A stretch of 64,000 bases of DNA from Bradyrhizobium daqingense (GCF_021044685.1 NZ_CP088014.1:1860001-1924000); one strand, 5' to 3'; shown: positions 26,338 through 34,567, numbered from the stretch's first letter. Notes: generated from the letters alone by a model not told the origin. Numbers and translations are program-made.

Positions 26338-26717
26338 AAAACACCTCTTTGGAATTGTCGTTGGTCCCGCCTGGGATCAAGCGGCCGGACGATCTCGCGA
26401 AGGTGGCGCGCAGGTCCATGCCATGTTCATGGCACCGGGTGTGTCCTCCCGGCCGCGGCACCCCCATCTTCATGGCATGTATCTGCGCACCGTCTTTTGC
26501 CATTCAGGCTGCACATCGGCTGCGAGATCCGGAAATTGCACCGGGACGCCGAACGGGAAGCAGGAGAGCAAGATGTCGACAAGAGCGGGAGCGCTAAAAA
26601 ACGGGTGCATTTTGCGCATAATCCCATTGAGGCAAAATGCGTGATTAGGCCACTTCAACGTGGCGACCGTCGCTGGGATAATGGCAGCGGTGCTCGGAAC
26701 GCACTGCGCCCACTGGT
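26338..26717. other. 380-base region without a recognised gene; holds a large palindrome
   Basis: No convincing coding frame is present. Bases 26400-26432 (aaggtggcgcgcaggtccat and onward) pair with 26463-26495 (read in reverse) at 25 of 33 positions, and the loop contains a second hairpin, accgggtg...cccgg. The structure could form a cruciform in DNA or a branched hairpin in RNA. Read from the minus strand it lies in the leader of the small cysteine-rich protein. A repeat, a regulatory RNA and a decayed gene remain possible. Confidence 0.5.
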
Positions 26718-26951
26718 CTACGACAAATCCACACGCGGCGGTGGATAGCGCCGTGCCAGCGCCGATAGGGGCAGCTGCCGCTCGTCCGCCGGCAGCTCCA
26801 GATAGGCCAGCACCAGCGGCCGCTTCCAGTCCCCGACGCCGAAATCCATCGTCAACCACTTCTGCGGCTCGGGCCCTTCGAGGCCGCGGACCCAGACGAA
26901 ATAGCGGGGCAGGTCGTCGGCGTCCGTATCCGTCGTGCGTCTCCTGGCCAT
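26718..26951 (-). CDS. Hypothetical protein (77 aa)
   Basis: A 77-residue protein starting MARRRTTDTDADDLPRYFVW. Aromatic and charged residues are evenly spread (VRGLEGPEPQKWLTMDFG and KRPLVLAYLELPADERQLPL), which looks like a folded beta-rich domain and not shadow sequence. It has no signal peptide. No family is recognised. It stands alone between two intergenic stretches. Confidence 0.6.
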   Translation of the reverse strand: MARRRTTDTDADDLPRYFVWVRGLEGPEPQKWLTMDFGVGDWKRPLVLAYLELPADERQLPLSALARRYPPPRVDLS

Positions 26952-27082
26952 CGAAGCTGTCCCGCTGCATCAACATTCGTTGCCGCACGATATAGGGACT
27001 ATCGGGAGGAAGTCGAACGGCCCGTGGGATCAGGCAAGCTGGCCGCGATTGCCGGCGCCGAGTGGCGTGGCTGCCGTTGCCG

Positions 27083-27949
27083 TCAGGATCCGATCCGTTC
27101 GAGGAATGATCGCATCAGCGAAACGACCTCATCGAGGTTGGTCTCAAGCAGCCAATGGCCGCCATCCAGGAGATTCAGTTCGGCATCCGGCAGGTCGCGC
27201 AGATAGGCCTTCGCCGACGCTTCGGGCATGTAGTGATCCTGCGGACCCCACACGATCAATGTCGGCGGCTTGTGCTGCCGGAGATAGCGGCGGTGTTCGG
27301 GAAACCATTGGCGGTTCGCCTTGAGGTCGAACAGAACGTCGGCGATGGCATCCTTCCTTCGCTCGGTCATCAGCGACCAGTGCAATTGCCAAAGGTCCGG
27401 CGCGATGAGACGAACCAAATCCGCACGCACGTCGTTGAGGAATTCGTCGCGGAAATTGTCTTCGGTGACGGCCTCCCTCATCGCAGCACGCATCTGTTGA
27501 TCGGGCAGCGACCAGGTCTTCTCGATGTCGGCGTATTTCGGGCCGAGCGCATCTTCGTAAGGTATGTCGCCGTTCTGAATGATCTGGGCCACCACACGCT
27601 CGGGCCGCATGATCGCGAGTCTAGCGCCGATCGGTGAGCCGAAATCATGAAGGTAGATCACGAAGCGCTCGACCTTCAGCCGCGTCACGAACTGGTCGAG
27701 CCAGGTGGCATAGCCGTCGAAGCTATAGTCGAAGTCATCAGGCGTCCCGCTATAGCCGAAGGCGGGATAGTCAGGCGCAATCAGCCGCCATTTGTCGGCC
27801 AGCCTCGGCATCAAATTGCGGAATTCGTAGGATGAACAGGGATAGCCGTGCGGCAGGAGAATGACGGGCGCGCCTTCTGGTCCTGCTTCCCGGTAGAACG
27901 TGTCCACCGGTCCGACCTGAACCCTGCGATGTCTGACGCGTGTGTCCAT
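27083..27949 (-). CDS. Alpha/beta hydrolase with Asp nucleophile (haloalkane dehalogenase/epoxide hydrolase-like)
   Basis: A 288-residue alpha/beta-fold hydrolase. The oxyanion motif LPHGYPCSSYEF is near residue 33, the nucleophile elbow reads YLHDFGSPIG with Asp102 in place of Ser, and the catalytic histidine is in LLDGGHWLLET near the C-terminus. An Asp nucleophile in HDxGxPIG is characteristic of haloalkane dehalogenases, epoxide hydrolases and related enzymes. The ATG at 27949 follows aggaagcg; a longer upstream frame is not supported. The substrate is unknown. Confidence 0.85.
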   Translation of the reverse strand: MDTRVRHRRVQVGPVDTFYREAGPEGAPVILLPHGYPCSSYEFRNLMPRLADKWRLIAPDYPAFGYSGTPDDFDYSFDGYATWLDQFVTRLKVERFVIYLHDFGSPIGARLAIMRPERVVAQIIQNGDIPYEDALGPKYADIEKTWSLPDQQMRAAMREAVTEDNFRDEFLNDVRADLVRLIAPDLWQLHWSLMTERRKDAIADVLFDLKANRQWFPEHRRYLRQHKPPTLIVWGPQDHYMPEASAKAYLRDLPDAELNLLDGGHWLLETNLDEVVSLMRSFLERIGS

Positions 27950-28093
27950 GCTTCGCTTCCTTTGTACATAAGCGCCACTTTGGCGCGGCGTTCCCGGCAT
28001 CTGCATCGTTCGCGGTGACGCACCGACGGCTGCTCTGACGGAACAACGATCGGAAGGGGCCGTTACGCTACAGCACCGGAAGGGGAGGTCGTC

Positions 28094-28471
28094 GTGATCC
28101 ATCATGTCTCGGTCGGGACGAATGATGTTCAACGCGCGAAGCGCTTCTACGATGCCGTCTTGCCCATCGTCGGCATTGTGCCGATGGCCGAGGACGAGGG
28201 CGGACTGGGCTACGGAAGCGGCACGTTTCACTTCAGCGTTCAGGTTCCGATTGATGGACAACCCGCGACCGTGGGCAACGGCAGTCATATCGCCTTTGCC
28301 GTCGAGAACCGCGCGATGGTCGATCGTTTTCACGCGTCAGCATTGAAGCATGGTGGCAGCGATGATGGGGCGCCGGGGCTGCGGTCGAATTACGACCCCA
28401 ATTACTATGGGGCGTTTGTCCGCGATCCCGACGGTCACAAGATCGAGGCGGTGACCTACTCGGCTAAATAG
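28094..28471 (+). CDS. VOC (glyoxalase/bleomycin-resistance) family protein
   Basis: A 125-residue vicinal-oxygen-chelate protein with the usual paired beta-alpha-beta modules: [20 protein letters not shown] at the N-terminus and [17 protein letters not shown] at the C-terminus. Metal-ligand-type residues are His3/His4 and the glutamate of KIEAV. It starts with GTG after ggggagg. It is 19 bases upstream of the arginase-like gene on the same strand, so the two are probably co-transcribed. Specific substrate unknown. Confidence 0.85.
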   Translation: MIHHVSVGTNDVQRAKRFYDAVLPIVGIVPMAEDEGGLGYGSGTFHFSVQVPIDGQPATVGNGSHIAFAVENRAMVDRFHASALKHGGSDDGAPGLRSNYDPNYYGAFVRDPDGHKIEAVTYSAK

Positions 28472-28490
28472 CCGCGAGCGGAAGGCGCCC

Positions 28491-29384
28491 ATGCCGACCA
28501 TTCCCCATGCAATCATCGAAGCGCCTTCCACGTTGGGCCTGGCGACCGACGGCGTGGAGCGCCTGCCCGAGCAACTCCTGAACCTTGGTCTTGCGGAGCG
28601 GATCGGTGCGCGCCGTGCCGGGCGGCTGCTGGTGCCTCCGAAGGACCCTGTGCCCGATCCCGAGACCGGCACATTGAACGCGAGGGCGATTGCGGCGTGG
28701 TCGCCCAAGCTCGCCGACGCGTTGGAAGCGGTGCTTGGCGCGGGCGAGTTTCCGGTGGTACTGGGTGGCGATTGCACGATCCTGCTGGGCGCGATGCTCG
28801 CGTTTCGGCGGCGTGGCCGCTACGGCCTGTTCTTCATCGACGGCAATGCCGATTTCTTCCAGCCCGAGGCGGAGCCCAATGGTGAGGGTGCTTCGATGGA
28901 CCTCGCCTTCGCGACCGGCCACGGTCCGCCGCTTCTGACCGACATCGAAGGCCGCGGCCCCCTGGTACGCCCTGAAGACGTTGTCGCGTTCGCCTATCGC
29001 GATCACCGGGATCAGGAGGAGTACGGAAGCCAGCCGCTTCCCGACGAGCTCAAGGCGCTTGACCTCCCCGCTGTGCGCGCGAGGGGCGTCGAGGCCGCTG
29101 CACGCGAAGCGGTCGATCACCTCACGCGAGCCGAACTGGACGGCTTCTTCATCCATGTCGATGCCGACTGTCTCGACGACGCCATCATGCCGGCCGTCGA
29201 CTTTCGCGTGCCGGGCGGGTTGTCGTGGGACGAGTTGACGACCGCGTTGCGGATTGCGCTGGCGAGTGGCAAGGCGGTCGGCCTCGAGATCACCATCTAC
29301 AATCCGCACCTGGACAAAGACGGCAGCGCCGGCCGCGGCCTGGCCGATGTGCTCGCGGCAGCGCTCGGATCTGCGGCAGCTTGA
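28491..29384 (+). CDS. Arginase/agmatinase-fold protein with altered metal ligands
   Basis: A 297-residue ureohydrolase-fold protein. The three metal-binding blocks are recognisable but changed: GGDCTILLG has Cys95 where arginases have His, FIDGNADF has Asn119 where they have His (Asp117 and Asp121 are kept), and HVDADCLDD keeps Asp224 and Asp226. GLEITIYNP near the end corresponds to the substrate-carboxylate region. Loss of both histidine ligands argues against a normal Mn2 centre; a one-metal enzyme, another metal or another activity is possible. It follows the VOC gene by 19 bases. Confidence 0.85.
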   Translation: MPTIPHAIIEAPSTLGLATDGVERLPEQLLNLGLAERIGARRAGRLLVPPKDPVPDPETGTLNARAIAAWSPKLADALEAVLGAGEFPVVLGGDCTILLGAMLAFRRRGRYGLFFIDGNADFFQPEAEPNGEGASMDLAFATGHGPPLLTDIEGRGPLVRPEDVVAFAYRDHRDQEEYGSQPLPDELKALDLPAVRARGVEAAAREAVDHLTRAELDGFFIHVDADCLDDAIMPAVDFRVPGGLSWDELTTALRIALASGKAVGLEITIYNPHLDKDGSAGRGLADVLAAALGSAAA

Positions 29385-29427
29385 ACACAGCGGACAGCGT
29401 CTGCTTTCAGCGTGCGCCTCCCGTCGA

Positions 29428-29730
29428 TCAGCGCCACAATTCGCAGGTCGCGACGCGATTGATGTCGGCGAGCCGACTTGCGGCGTCGCCATGGAGATCG
29501 AGGCTGCCGACCAGCGTCAGCAGGCGCCGATGGGCGCCGTCGGCGATCTCGACCGGCAGCGGCGCCTCGTCGAACGCCTCGACATAATCGTCGACGAGAC
29601 CGCTGAGCAGGCGGCACAGACCGCGCTGTGCGGGATCGTCCCGGCCGAGCGTCTCGAGCTTTTGCTGGAATGTCCGGAAGGTCCGCAGGCCGTGATGCTG
29701 TTGCGAAAGCCAATGGTGCAGGTCGTTCAT
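29428..29730 (-). CDS. Hypothetical protein (100 aa, His-rich start)
   Basis: A 100-residue helical protein beginning MNDLHHWLSQQHHGLRTF. Two HH pairs near the N-terminus could bind metal. The remainder (CRLLSGLVDDYVEAFDEAPL, then HRRLLTLVGSLDLHGDAA) is amphipathic. It has no signal peptide. It is convergent with the arginase-like gene. A hemerythrin-like fold was considered but the full ligand set is not apparent. Confidence 0.62.
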   Translation of the reverse strand: MNDLHHWLSQQHHGLRTFRTFQQKLETLGRDDPAQRGLCRLLSGLVDDYVEAFDEAPLPVEIADGAHRRLLTLVGSLDLHGDAASRLADINRVATCELWR

Positions 29731-29844
29731 GTGAGCTCCTTCGGATGATGGAAGAAGCTACCGGTTTAGACAGTGGGGATGCGGCGATGGCTAGGGGAGC
29801 GAACTGCGTTGAACCAGTCCGCCTTCGCCAAGAGGCTTCGCCGG

Positions 29845-29905
29845 ACACGCTTCACCCCTTCGGGCTTCGCATGGCCGCGCCACGCGAAGCCCGAAGGGCG
29901 AAGCG
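29845..29905. repeat. Near-perfect hairpin 3' of tRNA-Leu
   Basis: The arms cacgcttcaccccttcgggc and its counterpart gcccgaagggcgaagcgtg pair around a loop (atggccgcgccac). On the minus strand this lies immediately after the tRNA. It has no T-run, so it may be a processing or repeat structure and not a classic terminator. Confidence 0.55.
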
Positions 29906-29990
29906 TGGTGCCCCTGGCCGGAATCGAACCAGCACTCCTTGCGGAACTCGATTTTGAGTCGAGCGCGTCTACCAGTTCCGCCACAGGGGC
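29906..29990 (-). tRNA. tRNA-Leu (anticodon CAA)
   Basis: Read on the minus strand the 85 bases start gcccctgtggcggaactggt and end caggggcacca, with CCA encoded. The acceptor stem gcccctg/caggggc, the anticodon arm ctcga-ctcaaaa-tcgag (anticodon CAA), the long class II variable arm and the T-arm ggttcgattcc are all present. Confidence 0.95.
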
Positions 29991-30146
29991 CCTCGGTCGG
30001 CCGCTCGGAGGAGGGCGTCGCGAAGCCGGCGGACTATAGCCATGGACAGGACGGGGTCAACCCGCGCCAAAGTGATGCCGGCCGTTCTCGACAGCCGCAT
30101 GGGGCGGAGTTAGCTAAGACGTGCGACCGATCGGAGAGAGGCTGCC

Positions 30147-30686
30147 GTGACGACCCAGAGTGCCGTAATACCAGCATTCAAGCCGGCCGGCGCCGGTCCG
30201 GCGCTGACCGCCGCGCTGCTCGTCACCATGATTGCCGCGGCCACGATCGCGGGCGCCTGGTTCTTCCAACTCGTGCTGGAAATCCTGCCCTGCCCGCTCT
30301 GCCTGGAGCAGCGTTACGCCTATTACCTCGCGATCCCGCTCGGCCTGCTGACCGGCCTCGCGGCAAGAGCCGGCGCGCCGCGGCCGTTGCTGCTGGCCGG
30401 ACTTGCGATCCTCGCGCTGGCGACGCTCGCCAATGCCGGTCTCGGTGCCTATCACTCCGGCGTCGAATGGGGATTTTGGAAGGGGCCGACCGATTGCTCC
30501 GGTCCCGTCGTCAATCTCGGCAATGCCGGCGATCTGTTCTCGCGACTCGACACCGTGAAGGTGGTCCGCTGCGACGAGGTGCAGTGGCGTTTCCTCGGCC
30601 TTTCGCTCGCCGGCTACAACGTGCTGATCTCGATGCTGATGGCCGCGATCGCCGGGTGGGGGTTCGTGCGGACGGCGCAGCGCTAA
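30147..30686 (+). CDS. dsbB: Disulfide bond formation protein B-like
   Basis: A 179-residue inner-membrane quinone reductase that reoxidises DsbA. Four transmembrane helices are visible. The first periplasmic loop has the CPLC pair Cys49/Cys52, followed by LEQRYAYY; the second loop carries Cys117 (PTDCSG) and Cys142 (VVRCDE). The start is GTG after gagagag. A DsbA-like oxidoreductase is encoded about 4 kb downstream, which may be its partner. Confidence 0.9.
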   Translation: MTTQSAVIPAFKPAGAGPALTAALLVTMIAAATIAGAWFFQLVLEILPCPLCLEQRYAYYLAIPLGLLTGLAARAGAPRPLLLAGLAILALATLANAGLGAYHSGVEWGFWKGPTDCSGPVVNLGNAGDLFSRLDTVKVVRCDEVQWRFLGLSLAGYNVLISMLMAAIAGWGFVRTAQR

Positions 30687-30689
30687 CGG

Positions 30690-31775
30690 TCAATCATCCA
30701 CGTCGTCCTGCGTGCGCCCGAACAGGTGTACGATGCCCGGCGTTGCGATCGTCACGAAGACGAAGCGCGACAAATGGTGGGCGCCGACGAAGATCGGGTC
30801 GATGTGCAGCGTCAGGGCCAGCGCCAGCATGGCGTCCATCGCGCCCGGCGCGAAGGCGACGACGACGTCGGAGAATTTTACCTGCGTGGTGAGCGCGACG
30901 ATGCCGACGAAGACGGCGGAGACCGCGATGGCTACGGTAAAGGAGCCCAGCGCCGCGTGGATATGACCCGCGAGCGTCTTGATCCGCATCCGCGCAAAAC
31001 GGCTGCCGATCAGGGCGCCGATGCCGACCAGCGCCCCGCCCCGCATCCAGTCCGGCAGGCCGCCCTCGACCCAGCCTGCGCCATGCAGCACGCTGGAGGC
31101 GATCATCGCGCCGAACATCCAGCTCGCCGGAAATCTGATCAGCCGCAGGACCAGCGCCACGGCCAGCGAGGCCGCGGCCAGCTCCACGAGGTCGAGCGGC
31201 GAGGCGATCGCCGTCGTCAGCGACGGTGCGGCAGAGGGGGCGACGCCGGCAATCGCCAGCACCATCGGCAGCGCCGCGGTGAGGATGATGACGCGCATGG
31301 TCTGCACCACCGCGATGCCCGGCAAATCGGCGCCGCGCTCGACCGCCAGGATCGTGATCTGCGACAGTGCGCCGGGGCTGCCGGCGAGGAAGGCGGAGGT
31401 ACGGTCCCAGCCATGGATGCGCTGGAGGTAGTAGCTCGAGCCGAAAGTCGAGCAGAAGGTCGCGAGCGCGAGCAGGCCGATGGTGACGGGATAGGCGCTG
31501 ACCTGCTGGAGCAGATGGCGCGAGACGACCGAGCCCAGCGAGATGCCGAGCAGCACCAGCACGGTCTGGGTCAGGATCGGCGGCAGGGTCAACTGACGGC
31601 CGGCGATGGCGGCGACCGCGACCGCGATCATCGCGCCCGAGATCAGCCCGCCGGGAAGGCCGGCGAACAGGAATACGAGGCCGCCGGCGGTGCCGATGAC
31701 GAGCGTCTCCAGCGTGCTCAACACACTGGCACGGCTCGGCCATTCGAACGGCAGGGAGGCGACGATTTGCTTCAC
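30690..31775 (-). CDS. AbrB-family inner-membrane protein
   Basis: A 361-residue hydrophobic protein with about 10 transmembrane helices arranged as two repeated halves. GLVFLFAGLPGGLISGAM occurs in the first and FPASWMFGAMIASSVLHGAG in the second, the repeat typical of the AbrB/AmoA-like family (not the AbrB transcription factor). AFAPGAMDAMLALALTLHID and GAHHLSRFVFVTIATPGIV close the protein. Members are putative transporters or regulators in ammonia and acid resistance; the substrate is unknown. It is convergent with dsbB. Confidence 0.83.
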   Translation of the reverse strand: MKQIVASLPFEWPSRASVLSTLETLVIGTAGGLVFLFAGLPGGLISGAMIAVAVAAIAGRQLTLPPILTQTVLVLLGISLGSVVSRHLLQQVSAYPVTIGLLALATFCSTFGSSYYLQRIHGWDRTSAFLAGSPGALSQITILAVERGADLPGIAVVQTMRVIILTAALPMVLAIAGVAPSAAPSLTTAIASPLDLVELAAASLAVALVLRLIRFPASWMFGAMIASSVLHGAGWVEGGLPDWMRGGALVGIGALIGSRFARMRIKTLAGHIHAALGSFTVAIAVSAVFVGIVALTTQVKFSDVVVAFAPGAMDAMLALALTLHIDPIFVGAHHLSRFVFVTIATPGIVHLFGRTQDDVDD

Positions 31776-31864
31776 GCCGCCTTATCGCAAATCGGCGAGA
31801 GGCGCACAATTGCAGGCTCGTCATGCCGCAATGCGCACGTCTCTCGCTGATGCCCGCGTGGGAC

Positions 31865-32158
31865 TTACTTCTTGTCGGCCGCGGGGGCGGCGGGCGCTGC
31901 GGGGGCTGTGGCGCCGGCCTTCGCTTCCTTCTTGCACTCGCGGCGGAATTTCTTGCGCTCCTTGCCCTTCAATCCCTTCGCGTCCGCCTGCCTGGAGCAT
32001 TCCAGCGATTCCGCCGACCGCTCCTTCGTCGCCTTCTTGTCGGCGGCGACGGCGGCAGCGTCGGTCTTGGCCGCCGGCGCGGCGGTTTGCGCGAAGGCGG
32101 TGCCGGTGACGAGCAGGGAGGCGAGAGCGATGGCGGCGAGGCGGGACGTGACGGTCAT
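31865..32158 (-). CDS. PsiF-repeat family periplasmic protein
   Basis: A 97-residue protein with a signal peptide (SRLAAIALASLLVTGTAFAQ) and one PsiF-type repeat, LECSRQADAKGLKGKERKKF followed by RRECKKEAKA, with two cysteines. Ala/Pro-rich stretches flank the repeat. The PsiF family is phosphate-starvation induced in Escherichia coli, but its role is unknown. Start at ATG 32158 because it gives a proper signal peptide. The gene is divergent from the secreted protein at 32362. Confidence 0.85.
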   Translation of the reverse strand: MTVTSRLAAIALASLLVTGTAFAQTAAPAAKTDAAAVAADKKATKERSAESLECSRQADAKGLKGKERKKFRRECKKEAKAGATAPAAPAAPAADKK

Positions 32159-32361
32159 GTGGTGCACTCTTCTTGCGAGAATTGCGAAGGGCTGGGACCG
32201 TCGGCCTGCGTTGCTGAACGCGACATGAATGATGAGCGCCGACGGCATCACTATATTTTGCCGGCGCAACTCATCGCATCCTTGTCGCAAGCGGCCGGCA
32301 CGCTAGGATAGCAATGTTCGTTTCACTTCCGTCGAGGAAGACCAAGGAGGAGACCCAAGGG

Positions 32362-32853
32362 ATGACCATTCAAACGAAATTGTTGTGCGTGATTGCAGCG
32401 TCGGGTGTCGCGGCATTGGTGGCGAGCGCGCCGGCGCAGGCGCTGACCTCGCAGGAATGCAGCGCGAAATATCAGGCGGCCAAGAAGGACGGCTCGCTCG
32501 GCACCATGAAGTGGAATGACTTCCGCAAGGCCCAGTGCGGTGCTGACGCAACGCCTGTCGCTGCGCCGACCGCGGCGGCGCCGGCCGCCCCCGCAGCTCC
32601 CGCCGAGCCGAAGCAGGCGAAGAAGGAGGCCGCCCCCGCCGCCGCACCGGCGCTGCCGGCAGGACCTGCGATCTATCCGAACGCGGTCGATCCGAAATAT
32701 GCCAAGGAGACTCCCGGCAAGGCCCGCCTGCACACCTGCGTCGACCAGTACAATGCCAACAAGACGACCAACGGCAATGGCGGCTTGAAGTGGATCCAGA
32801 AGGGCGGCGGCTATTACAGCGAATGCACCAAGAAGCTGAAGGGCGCCGCCTGA
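32362..32853 (+). CDS. Secreted protein with two copies of a Cys/Trp module
   Basis: A 163-residue protein with a signal peptide (cleavage near AQA, residue 28). The mature part has two related modules: CSAKYQAAKKDG then MKWNDFRKAQC at the N-terminus, and CVDQYNANKT then LKWIQKGGGYYSEC at the C-terminus, joined by an Ala/Pro linker. The modules share the pattern C-x3-Y-x-A-x-K ... KW ... C. Each probably forms one disulfide. The ATG follows aaggaggag. A terminator follows the gene. Function unknown. Confidence 0.8.
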   Translation: MTIQTKLLCVIAASGVAALVASAPAQALTSQECSAKYQAAKKDGSLGTMKWNDFRKAQCGADATPVAAPTAAAPAAPAAPAEPKQAKKEAAPAAAPALPAGPAIYPNAVDPKYAKETPGKARLHTCVDQYNANKTTNGNGGLKWIQKGGGYYSECTKKLKGAA

Positions 32854-32876
32854 GCTTGGAGACTACGCGACAATGC

Positions 32877-32910
32877 GATGGCCGGAGCCGAGCTCCGGCC
32901 ATCTCTCTTT
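32877..32910 (+). terminator. Rho-independent terminator (convergent region)
   Basis: The perfect stem gatggccggag / ctccggccatc with loop ccgag is followed by tctcttt. It lies 24 bases past the stop of the Cys/Trp-module protein and just before the 3' end of the convergent TetR gene, so it may work in both directions. Confidence 0.85.
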
Positions 32911-33457
32911 AATCCAACAGCTTCTCGGCCGCTTTCGCCACCAGCTGCGACCGCTTGCGCGGGCCGCGCTCGACGAACAAGAGACTCTGGCCGAAGATGA
33001 AGCAGTAGAACAGGAAGGCCTGCGCCTCGGCCTCTTCGGCATCGAGCCCGGTTGCACGATAGAGCTCGGTGACATGCTTGAGCCGCGCCGCGTCCACGCT
33101 CGCCACCGCCGCGGCCGCGCCCTCGTCCGAGCGCGCCCACTGCCTGATCGCGAGCTCGATCGCCATGGCTGCCGGGTTCATCCGCTCGGAATAGAGCTGG
33201 ATCACCGCCTTCAACCGCTCGCGTGGCTCTTGTCCGTCGAGGCTCGTCTGCTGCGCGATCGCCGCCGTGCGCCCCTCGCGCCAGCGCTCGAGCATAGCTT
33301 CGAGCAGCGCGGCCCGGTCGGCAAAACGACGATAGAAGCCGCCCTTGGTGACGCCGAGATTTTTGGCGAGCACCTCGACCCGCACGCCCTCGACCCCGGA
33401 GCGGGCGAGCTCGGCAAACCCTGCCTCGACCCAGACATCGCCCTTGCCGTCGCTCAT
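32909..33457 (-). CDS. TetR-family transcriptional regulator
   Basis: A 182-residue repressor. The N-terminal helix-turn-helix reads VEVLAKNLGVTKGGFYRRFADRAALLEAM, the classic TetR DNA-binding motif; the helical C-terminal domain (residues 60-180) binds an effector, likely an acyl-CoA or fatty-acid-like compound given the neighbours. It is divergent from two hot-dog thioesterase genes, and two copies of a GATACG-type palindrome lie between them, the probable operators. It likely represses itself and the thioesterases. Confidence 0.88.
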   Translation of the reverse strand: MSDGKGDVWVEAGFAELARSGVEGVRVEVLAKNLGVTKGGFYRRFADRAALLEAMLERWREGRTAAIAQQTSLDGQEPRERLKAVIQLYSERMNPAAMAIELAIRQWARSDEGAAAAVASVDAARLKHVTELYRATGLDAEEAEAQAFLFYCFIFGQSLLFVERGPRKRSQLVAKAAEKLLD

Positions 33458-33479
33458 GAAGGAAGCCTCGCCGATTCTT

Positions 33480-33495
33480 GATACGGTACCGTATT
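33480..33495. promoter_or_regulatory. Palindromic operator 1 (TetR)
   Basis: The sequence gatacggtaccgtatt is a near-perfect 16-base palindrome. A second copy at 33515 shares most of its bases, with centres 35 bases apart. Both lie in the 99 bases between the divergent tetR and thioesterase genes. Confidence 0.8.
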
Positions 33496-33514
33496 GCTAG
33501 CGCGAGAGAGCTCT

Positions 33515-33530
33515 GATACGCTACCGTATC
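33515..33530. promoter_or_regulatory. Palindromic operator 2 (TetR)
   Basis: The sequence gatacgctaccgtatc is palindromic except at the centre and repeats operator 1. It lies 26 bases upstream of the thioesterase start codon, so bound regulator would block transcription. Confidence 0.8.
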
Positions 33531-33556
33531 AACGATAACGGGCGAAAAAGGGAGCA

Positions 33557-33991
33557 ATGGCGATGGAGCAGGAGGCGACCTATCGCGGCACGGTCTATCC
33601 GTGGCAATGCGATCACGTCGGCCACATGAACATCATGTGGTATGTCGGCAAATTCGACGAGGCCAATTGGAATCTGTTCGCACGCCTCGGGCTGACGCCG
33701 AGTTACTTGCGCAGCTCTGGCCGCGGCATGGCCGCGGTGCAGCAGAACATCGCCTACAGGCGCGAGCTGCTCGCCGGCGACATCGTCGAGATCCGCAGCC
33801 ACCTGCTCGAACTCAAGGACAAGTCGATCCGCTTCCGGCACGAGATGAGGAATGCCGAGACCGGCGAGATCGCCGCGACATGCGAGATCACGGGCGTGCA
33901 CCTGGATCGCAGCCAGCGCAAGTCCACGCCGTTCGCCGATGTCATCCGCGAAACGGCGTCTCGGCATCTTGCCGAGCAGGTCGACGTGTAG
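33557..33991 (+). CDS. Acyl-CoA thioesterase, single hot-dog (4HBT)
   Basis: A 144-residue thioesterase. The motif QCDHVGHMNIMWYVGKFDEA has the YbgC/4HBT arrangement, in which the aspartate of CDHVGHMN is catalytic, and EANWNLFARLGL continues the central helix. The frame could alternatively start at the ATG at 33563. It is the first gene after the TetR operators, with the PaaI-like gene 3 bases downstream, so the two form an operon. Confidence 0.86.
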   Translation: MAMEQEATYRGTVYPWQCDHVGHMNIMWYVGKFDEANWNLFARLGLTPSYLRSSGRGMAAVQQNIAYRRELLAGDIVEIRSHLLELKDKSIRFRHEMRNAETGEIAATCEITGVHLDRSQRKSTPFADVIRETASRHLAEQVDV

Positions 33992-33994
33992 GCC

Positions 33995-34438
33995 ATGTCC
34001 GTGTTCGAACCGAAGGACCCGGGCTATCGGGCGGCGGCCATCGCCATGTTCAATGGCCAGCCTGCGATGCAGACGCTCGGCATCGTGATCGTCCGCCTTG
34101 CGCCGGGCGAAGTGGAGCTGGCGATGCCGTATTCGGCCGCCTTCACGCAGCAGAATGGTTTTGTCCATGCCGGCATCATCACCGCAGGCCTCGACAACGC
34201 CTGCGGCGTCGCCGCCTTCACCCTGATGCCGCGCGAAGCGGGCATCCTCACCGTCGAGTTCAAGACCACGCTGCTCGCGCCTGCGCGCGGCATGCGCTTC
34301 GTCTTCAAGGCCGAGGTCGTCAAGCCCGGCCGCACGCTGACCTTCTGCGAAGCCAGAGCCTTTGCCGAGCACGAGGGCAAGACGTCGCTGATCGCGACCA
34401 TGACGGGGACGTTGATGGCGATGCTGCCGCGCGCCTGA
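33995..34438 (+). CDS. PaaI-like thioesterase (hot-dog)
   Basis: A 147-residue hot-dog protein of the PaaI/YdiI branch: MPYSAAFTQQNGFVHAGIIT contains the HAG motif with the catalytic-site Gln/Asn preceding it, and LDNACGVAAFTLMPREAGIL the central helix. It lies 3 bases after the previous thioesterase gene and shares its promoter. Two different thioesterases under one TetR regulator suggest detoxification or release of an acyl-CoA intermediate. Confidence 0.86.
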   Translation: MSVFEPKDPGYRAAAIAMFNGQPAMQTLGIVIVRLAPGEVELAMPYSAAFTQQNGFVHAGIITAGLDNACGVAAFTLMPREAGILTVEFKTTLLAPARGMRFVFKAEVVKPGRTLTFCEARAFAEHEGKTSLIATMTGTLMAMLPRA

Positions 34439-34567
34439 GGCGTCGCAAGCACCGGCCAACCGCACATAGCCCGGCGATGACATTGCGCCCGCAAGGCTCT
34501 ATATCAGCCGTAACAATTCCCGGTCGCGAACCGTATTTGCAGCGATGGGACCGAAACGGGACGACAT

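Noticed and set aside
26033..26503. A minus-strand frame that extends through the Cys-rich protein region in another phase
   Set aside because: It overlaps the better-supported 26113-26337 gene in a different frame and its middle is only the palindrome sequence.
29428..29730. Hemerythrin assignment for the His-rich 100-residue protein
   Set aside because: Two HH pairs near the start are suggestive, but the further His and Asp/Glu ligand pattern of hemerythrin is not present.
29845..29905. The hairpin after tRNA-Leu as a Rho-independent terminator
   Set aside because: There is no T-run after the stem on the minus strand; it is kept only as a structural repeat.
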